Shown one piece after another: positions 61,001-64,000 of a stretch of DNA of 64,000 nt. Positions within the stretch are counted from its first letter, which is position 1. The number at the start of each line of letters is the position of its first letter. The stretch lies in contig CM030717.1 in NCBI GenBank assembly GCA_017979445.1, positions 27,655,132-27,719,131 on the forward strand. Direction: 5' to 3'. The notes under the pieces were generated by a model. The model did no database searches. It saw only the letters and a program-made list of their open reading frames with translations, and was not told the origin of the DNA. The translations under genes and the position numbers were made by a program. This stretch comes from Akebia trifoliata (taxonomy: Eukaryota; Streptophyta; Magnoliopsida; Ranunculales; Lardizabalaceae).

Positions 61001-64000
61001 ACCTATGCAGATGTATTGTGACAACCAATCTGCCATTTTTATTGCTAGCAACCTTGTCTTTCATGAGTGCACCAAGCATATTGAAGTTGATTGTGACTTT
61101 GTTTAGGATCTACTCATGAGTAAATAGATTGTCAAACCCTATGTGAAGTTGACTGATTTTCTCACAAAGCCCTTATCTCGTGCATCTTTTTCTTCTTTAT
61201 GTACCAAGCTGGGCATCTTTGATATGTATGCTCTAGCTTGACGGGGAGTGTTAGGAGTTTTTTGTTTTGTGTGACAGCATCAGCCCCTAGGGCGTTCATG
61301 GTGGGCTTCTTATGTAATGGGGCTCAACTTATGTTATGTATGTGGGCCGCACATACACTTTATTTGATTATTATTTAATATATAGGAGGAGAGGCTGAAC
61401 CCCTGCACTTTGGACTGTGTTTGTCTCTCTCTCCCTAATCCTCTTCTTCTCTTTTATTTCTCCTCTTTTACTTTCTTTAGACTGTTTTGGCTTTCTACTG
61501 AATCCATGGAAATGCTTGCTTGTGGTTTGTAATTTGTATAGTTCTACATTTATGATTGCATGTAAATTTATATTTTTAGCATATGATTCTGGATATATTC
61601 TAGCTCGTCTACCTATTTGGTAAGCATGTTTGCTTGACCATGTTGCAACAACATTCTTTATTTGCATGTAGAGTTAGCATATTCCTTATTTGGATCATGG
61701 CAGTAGCAGATAACATTTTTTTTCAATGTTCTTTTCAGGGAAAATATGTAACAAGTAGAAACCTGAGAGATCGACTCTATCGTGAACTTGAGAGAAATTT
61801 GGCTATGAAAGTTGAAGATGGTGAAACTGCAGATACATTCATTGTTAGTGGGAGGGGTACTTTACATATTACAATACTGATAGAAAACATGTAAGTTGAA
61901 GGTTAAGCTCTTTTGTTGATCAGGGTCTTTATATGCAAGTATAGTATATAATCCCCATGCTTTCCAGGCGAAGGGAAGGATATGAGTTCATGGTGGGGCC
62001 TCCTAAGGTTATCAACAAAAAAGTGAATGACAAGTTGCTCGAACCTTTTGAGGTGAGGTGGTTGTTTTTACTTGAGTTATTCGCACTTGTGTAGCTAAAA
62101 AGAGACATAAATAAGGATTGCTTGATCCTTGATTTATGTGTTAACTTTCTTTGAGATTCCTTCTCATGTGTGTATGTGTGTGTGTTCTAATGGAGGCTTT
62201 TTATATTTTCCCTGGAAATGATACGGTTGACAGAAGTTTGATCTCAGTTCAACTCCCAAGATTTACATCCTGTTACTTCTAAATTTTAGTGTCACCATTA
62301 TGTGCATTCCTTGCAGATTGCTACTGTTGAGGTACCAGAAGCATACATGGGACCTGTGGTTGAACTTCTAGGAAAAAGGCGTGGGCAAATGTTTGATATG
62401 CAAGGGCTTGGGTTCGTAGTACTGTTTGCTTTAGTGTTTCTATTACCATTTGATTTTTTGATTTTATACTTTAAATAATTGAAAGATTATAGTCTCCATG
62501 TCATTTCTAGAATTTTCCCTCATCAACACGGGGATTGTTGTGAAAACCTTGTATATTTATCATTATGTATTTGATTTAGCATTTTTTTATACTATGATGG
62601 TGCGCATCTGTATCTTTTGCTCTTTCTATCTGGCTCATATCATTTGTCTATAATATACAATTTCCTGTTTGTAGTTCCATTGATCTTATAAGCTGAACTC
62701 CATTGTTCTACTAGGTCGGAGGGAACATCTTTAGTTAAATATAAGATACCAACTCGTGGCCTTCTTGGATTACGAAATGCAATATTAACGGCTTCTAGAG
62801 GCACGGCTATCCTTAACACAATATTCGATAGCTATGGACCGTGGGCTGGAGATATTAGCACCCGTGATCAGGGTTCACTGGTGAACTCTTAGCTCCCATG
62901 ATTGGTCTCCTCTCTTGAAATATTTATTTTTCTCATCTAATCCAAATTTAAAATTGTTTCAGGTTGCATTTGAAGGTGGAACTACAACATCCTATGCTCT
63001 TTGTAGTTCACAGGAGAGAGGTCAGCTTTTTATCTCCCCTGGCCTTGAAGTGTATAAAGGTCAAATAGTAGGCATATATCAGCGTCCTGGTGACTTGTCC
63101 CTGAATGTGTGCAAAAAGAAGGCCGCGACAAATGTACGCTCCAACAAGGAACAAACAGGTGAGTGTTCACTCTAAAATATTATTCAATTTTAGAGAATTA
63201 TTTCTCACTAGTTACCATATATGTTTACATTAATGAAGTGATTGTTAAATTAGTTTAAATCAGATGTTATGTTCTCATTTGCCTTTCGGCATCCAGTAAA
63301 AGTTCTTACTTTTCATGTTTTAGTTAGGAAGATATTGTCAAATCCTAGATGATGATTTTTTATTTTTAAAATTTTTCCAAATGAAGTTGAAGCGTATTCT
63401 GCATATTTGGATGTTTCTACTATTTATGGATGTTATCTGGGAAAACTAAACTATTGGCAACCCTATACGGAGCACCCCATTCAATCAGTGGATATGAAAT
63501 CATGTTTTTGTTTACACATCAAAGTAAAATATCATGTTGTTTGGTTTCACCTTCACCTCCTTATTTGGCGGAAATATGCGTACTCATCTGAAAACATTGC
63601 CATTTTTGAATGGACCATGATTTGATCTCAACATTCAGGTTTTTCAACCCTAGTTTTGTTTTTGATAGGCAACGTGAAGGTGTGTGTGTGTCCATGAAGC
63701 AAAGACACTCCATTTTCTAAAAGTTGGATATGTCAAGACACATGTGACACTCTTATCTGAACAACTTTTTATTCGAGTTGTTTGCCTTTTGATTTCTCAC
63801 TCTATTTAATTAGGTTTTGACAATATACAGGCATTTAAGTTAAAGTAGGTTGGCATGAACATTGAGGTTAACTCAAATCACCAAATGCATATCTGTATAT
63901 ATTAGTAACAACAATTGATCTATACAAGCAGCAATTCTGCGTTCTCTTCTGTTCATTTACTTGAATTTCTTCTCTTTTTTATGCAGTTGTTCTTGATACC
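38810..64000 (+). CDS. SVR3: Chloroplast TypA/BipA-type GTPase (SVR3-like), 14 exons seen, 3' end outside window
   Basis: TypA/BipA is a ribosome-binding translational GTPase; the Arabidopsis plastid form, SVR3, is needed for chloroplast development. Exons: 38810-39041, 44763-44872, 46281-46484, 52430-52606, 52738-52890, 54301-54390, 54834-54968, 55122-55238, 61739-61890, 61968-62052, 62317-62411, 62715-62880, 62963-63158, 63987-64000+. Introns are GT-AG and phases agree. Residues 1 to about 70 are Ser/Arg/Asn-rich without acidic residues early on, a typical transit peptide. GTPase motifs: AHVDHGKT (96-103), RERGITI (134-140), DTPGH (158-162), NKID (212-215) and SGIKG (about 250-254). Domain II follows ([11 protein letters not shown]), then the EF-G-like and TypA-specific C-terminal parts ([80 protein letters not shown]). 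642 codons are seen; about 30-35 are missing. Confidence 0.95.
39205..39570. mobile_element. MITE-like element with TTTTAAATCTC ends
   Basis: CATGGTTTTAAATCTC at 39205-39220 and GAGATTTAAAATCATGG at 39552-39568 form terminal inverted repeats. The interior repeats the motif GACTCGG/ACTTGGACAAG. The ends resemble those of elements at 46895-47065 and 50925-51083. Confidence 0.6.
39595..39965 (+). mobile_element. RTE-type LINE 3' fragment
   Basis: Across frames it reads [14 protein letters not shown], then LRWVGHL, then [19 protein letters not shown] with [24 protein letters not shown]. This is the conserved C-terminal end of plant RTE-like LINE ORF2 (RLRWFGHVQRR...RGRPKKTWIEVV...DRxEWRxRIHxADP). 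At least three frame shifts and stops; a 5'-truncated dead copy. Confidence 0.75.
40255..40482 (-). pseudogene. Nuclear plastid DNA insertion: atpB 3' end and atpE 5' end
   Basis: On the minus strand the sequence reads [19 protein letters not shown], then [21 protein letters not shown], the C-terminus of the chloroplast ATP synthase beta subunit. The atpE start overlaps that stop as ATGA at 40375-40372, exactly as in chloroplast genomes, and gives [20 protein letters not shown] and [19 protein letters not shown] before it stops at 40255. About 228 bp, open in both frames, with at least one likely substitution (Thr where plastid epsilon subunits have Pro in LPNHAP). It is a NUPT inside the intron of a gene for a plastid protein; it has no function as a gene here. 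Confidence 0.92.
40484..41131 (+). mobile_element. L1-type LINE fragment (between endonuclease and RT)
   Basis: Readable pieces: [35 protein letters not shown] (40771-40875), then after a frame shift [39 protein letters not shown] (about 40945-41075). Plant L1 LINEs have SDHxPIxL...GPxPFRFENMWLxHPxFxxxV and MKxKLKxLKxxLKxWNKxxFGxI at the junction between the endonuclease and RT domains. Both ends are truncated. It abuts the chloroplast DNA insert on its left. Confidence 0.7.
41480..43900 (-). mobile_element. Ty1/Copia element, minus strand, 3'-truncated
   Basis: On the minus strand, from 43900 down: a Gly/Val/Glu-rich gag tail with worn zinc knuckle ([19 protein letters not shown], first Cys lost); protease [13 protein letters not shown] (DSG changed to DSD); pre-integrase block LYLLDN...CRLGHP; integrase core [12 protein letters not shown] and [19 protein letters not shown]; then RT start [26 protein letters not shown] and [22 protein letters not shown]...[21 protein letters not shown] at 41497-41829. 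The YVDD part of RT, RNase H and both LTRs are absent. Stops and frame shifts are present throughout. Confidence 0.85.
43973..44500. mobile_element. hAT-like MITE (528 bp) with exact 8-bp TSD
   Basis: Ends: TAGGAGTGCAACTTGGTTCGG on the left, and CCGGACCAAGTTGCACCCCTA on the right, inverted repeats differing at a couple of positions. Both flanks are AATTTGTC (43965-43972 and 44501-44508), an exact 8-bp target duplication as in hAT elements, whose ends commonly begin TA/CAGGGGTG. The subterminal regions are packed with GGTTCGGTT/AACCGAACC in both orientations. No coding content. Confidence 0.9.
44873..46280 (+). other. TypA gene intron 2
   Basis: GTAGCATC donor, TTGTGCAG acceptor. No element or RNA gene was recognised in its 1.4 kb; it has A- and T-runs and ordinary AT-rich sequence. 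Confidence 0.85.
46895..47065. mobile_element. Small MITE-like element
   Basis: AAGGTTCAAAATTTTGAGCC at the left, and ATCATGATTTTAAACCTTGG at the right, are imperfect inverted repeats. The interior has several CCGAAACATT and TTTCAGAA/TTCTGAAATG motifs. A related copy is at 50925-51083. Confidence 0.55.
48501..48526. repeat. (CA)13 microsatellite
   Basis: Uninterrupted CA dinucleotides just left of the inner inverted-repeat element. Confidence 0.95.
48541..49682. mobile_element. Inner inverted-repeat element nested in the hAT-like element
   Basis: TTTGTAATTATTTAGGTTGC at 48541, continuing AGCTTGTTTGGGTCTAAA, is matched in reverse complement by TTTAGACCCAAACAAACTGC, continuing AACCTAGATAATTACAAA, at about 49641-49678: inverted repeats of about 38 bp with few mismatches. 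The class could be Mutator- or hAT-like; the target duplication is not clear. Confidence 0.7.
49141..49382. repeat. Two 122-bp tandem units
   Basis: ACAATGCCATAT(A)ATAGGCTC starts at 49141 and again at 49263. Both units contain CAATGACACTTTTGAC and TTGAGAAG(C/T)CAATCC, differing at about one position in eight. It lies inside the inner inverted-repeat element. Confidence 0.9.
50742..50862 (+). mobile_element. LINE reverse transcriptase fragment
   Basis: Frame with two stops: [19 protein letters not shown], then [20 protein letters not shown]. Plant L1-type RT has GxLCKLDLEKAYDHVNWDFL..VLxRMGFGxKWxxWIxxCI here, including the first catalytic Asp. Both sides are lost. Confidence 0.75.
50925..51083. 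mobile_element. Small MITE-like element, relative of 46895-47065
   Basis: It shares TCAGAA(T)GTTTCTGT, GAAACATTGAATG/AACATTCAATG and the end ATTGCCTTGAA(A)T..GATTTTAAACC with the other copy, in the same orientation. Confidence 0.5.
52036..52092. repeat. (CT)n-(TA)n compound microsatellite
   Basis: About 17 CT units from 52042, followed by ATCTATATATATC, about 340 bp upstream of exon 4. Confidence 0.9.
53001..53218. mobile_element. MITE-like element in TypA intron 5
   Basis: GGGTCAGAATTGGTAGACTC at the left, then GGAACTCATATGTTCAC, is matched in reverse by GTGAACATACGAGTTCACTT, then GTACGGATCCCAACCC, at the right: long imperfect inverted repeats. Related to 22194-22399 in SEC62. Confidence 0.65.
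56335..56412 (-). repeat. Possible tRNA-derived SINE remnant
   Basis: Minus strand: GGGCTTAGATCCATAGCTCA then GTTGGTTTGAACC, later GAGGTCGTGGATACAAGTCC. This has the look of a tRNA A box (TAGCTCAGTTGG) and a worn B box (GGATACAAGTCC). The arms do not pair well enough for a working tRNA gene. Confidence 0.35.
56517..56806 (+). repeat. 5' LTR of the intron 8 Copia element
   Basis: 290 bp, collinear with 61249-61499. It is 39 bp longer because a segment near its start (TGTTTTGTGCTACAGCAGCT and TGTTTTGTGCGACAGCAGCA) is doubled; the 3' LTR has one unit. It contains (CT)n at 56724-56740. The LTR ends in TACT rather than the usual CA. Confidence 0.88.
57096..61240 (+). pseudogene. Degenerate gag-pol of the intron 8 Copia element
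   Basis: Domains in order: gag N-terminus from ATG 57096 ([20 protein letters not shown]; then [12 protein letters not shown]); zinc knuckle [15 protein letters not shown] at about 57849, last Cys lost; protease [12 protein letters not shown] at about 58139, catalytic DSG intact; integrase ([30 protein letters not shown], then [11 protein letters not shown] and [20 protein letters not shown]); RT ([52 protein letters not shown] at about 60298); RNase H ([17 protein letters not shown] near 60900; HIEVDCDFV near 61078). Many stops and several frame shifts interrupt it. The order integrase before RT is what defines Copia. Confidence 0.92.
61249..61499 (+). repeat. 3' LTR of the intron 8 Copia element
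   Basis: 251 bp starting TGTTAGGAGTTTTTTG and ending ...GGCTTTCTACT, followed by GAATC. Shared blocks with the 5' LTR include GGTGGGCTTCTTATGTAATG and ACATACACTTTATTTGATTA. Confidence 0.88.

Larger units (their letters stand above)
56517..61499 (+). mobile_element. Ty1/Copia retrotransposon with both LTRs and 5-bp TSD
   Basis: 5' LTR 56517-56806 and 3' LTR 61249-61499 (both start TGT(G/T)AGGAGTTT). GAATC flanks both sides (56512-56516 and 61500-61504); a 6-bp TGAATC reading is also possible. The primer-binding site TGGTATTAGAGTG at 56807 follows the 5' LTR and resembles the plant initiator Met tRNA site TGGTATCAGAGC. A purine tract ACGGGGAG (61241-61248) precedes the 3' LTR. Gag-pol between them is full of stops. 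It is inserted in the same orientation as the host gene, inside intron 8. Confidence 0.93.
55239..61738 (+). other. TypA gene intron 8 (6.5 kb), carries a near-complete Copia insertion
   Basis: GTATTG donor after VGRE and CTTTTCAG acceptor before GKYVTSR. Without the 4983-bp Copia element and one target duplication the intron would be about 1.5 kb. The leftover 55240-56511 holds a possible tRNA-like SINE piece at about 56335-56412. Confidence 0.9.

Noticed and set aside
1..64000. A new multi-gene defence, metabolic or regulatory system
   Set aside because: Only two unrelated host genes are supported; every other coding segment is a recognisable transposable element or plastid-derived fragment.

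Overview
This is plant nuclear DNA: spliced genes with AT-rich introns of up to about 7 kb, plant-type Copia, Ty3/gypsy, LINE, hAT, Harbinger and Helitron-like remnants, a nuclear copy of chloroplast DNA, and a plastid-targeted protein gene. An angiosperm, probably a woody dicot or similar species with TE-rich introns, fits best. The species cannot be fixed from sequence alone.

Two host genes are supported, transcribed divergently from a shared upstream region of about 10 kb (28857-38809). On the minus strand, SEC62 (14951-28856, five exons, 364 codons) encodes the ER post-translational translocation subunit. On the plus strand, a chloroplast TypA/BipA-type translational GTPase gene (SVR3-like; 38810 to beyond 64000) has 14 visible exons encoding about 642 residues; only about the last 30-35 residues lie outside the window. 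In both genes every splice phase was followed by hand and the frame stays open throughout.

Layout: 1-430 is a Copia RNase H remnant. 431-3624 is old repeat-derived DNA with a possible inverted primer-binding site. 3625-about 14061 is a decayed Ty3/gypsy element of Tat/Retand/Ogre-like layout: LTRs, gag, protease, RT, RNase H, integrase, an array of about 105-bp repeats, and a long antisense ORF region. 14951-28856 is SEC62, whose introns hold MITEs, LINE tails, a collapsed Copia element, a Helitron-like element and a degenerate repeat array of about 390-bp units. 28857-38540 is intergenic and holds another MITE, a second Helitron-like copy, a 2.8-kb LTR-type insertion with 5-bp target duplications, a Harbinger transposase fragment and AT-rich duplications. 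38810-64000 is the TypA gene. Its three giant introns carry two Copia elements, LINE pieces, a chloroplast atpB/atpE junction fragment, a hAT-like MITE with an exact 8-bp target duplication, and a pair of nested inverted-repeat elements.

The two genes have no evident joint pathway: one serves ER protein import, the other chloroplast translation. No new multi-gene system was found. The most informative material is the insertion history of the introns, several events of which can be resolved to the base from target-site duplications, and the antisense ORF and tandem array inside the gypsy element.
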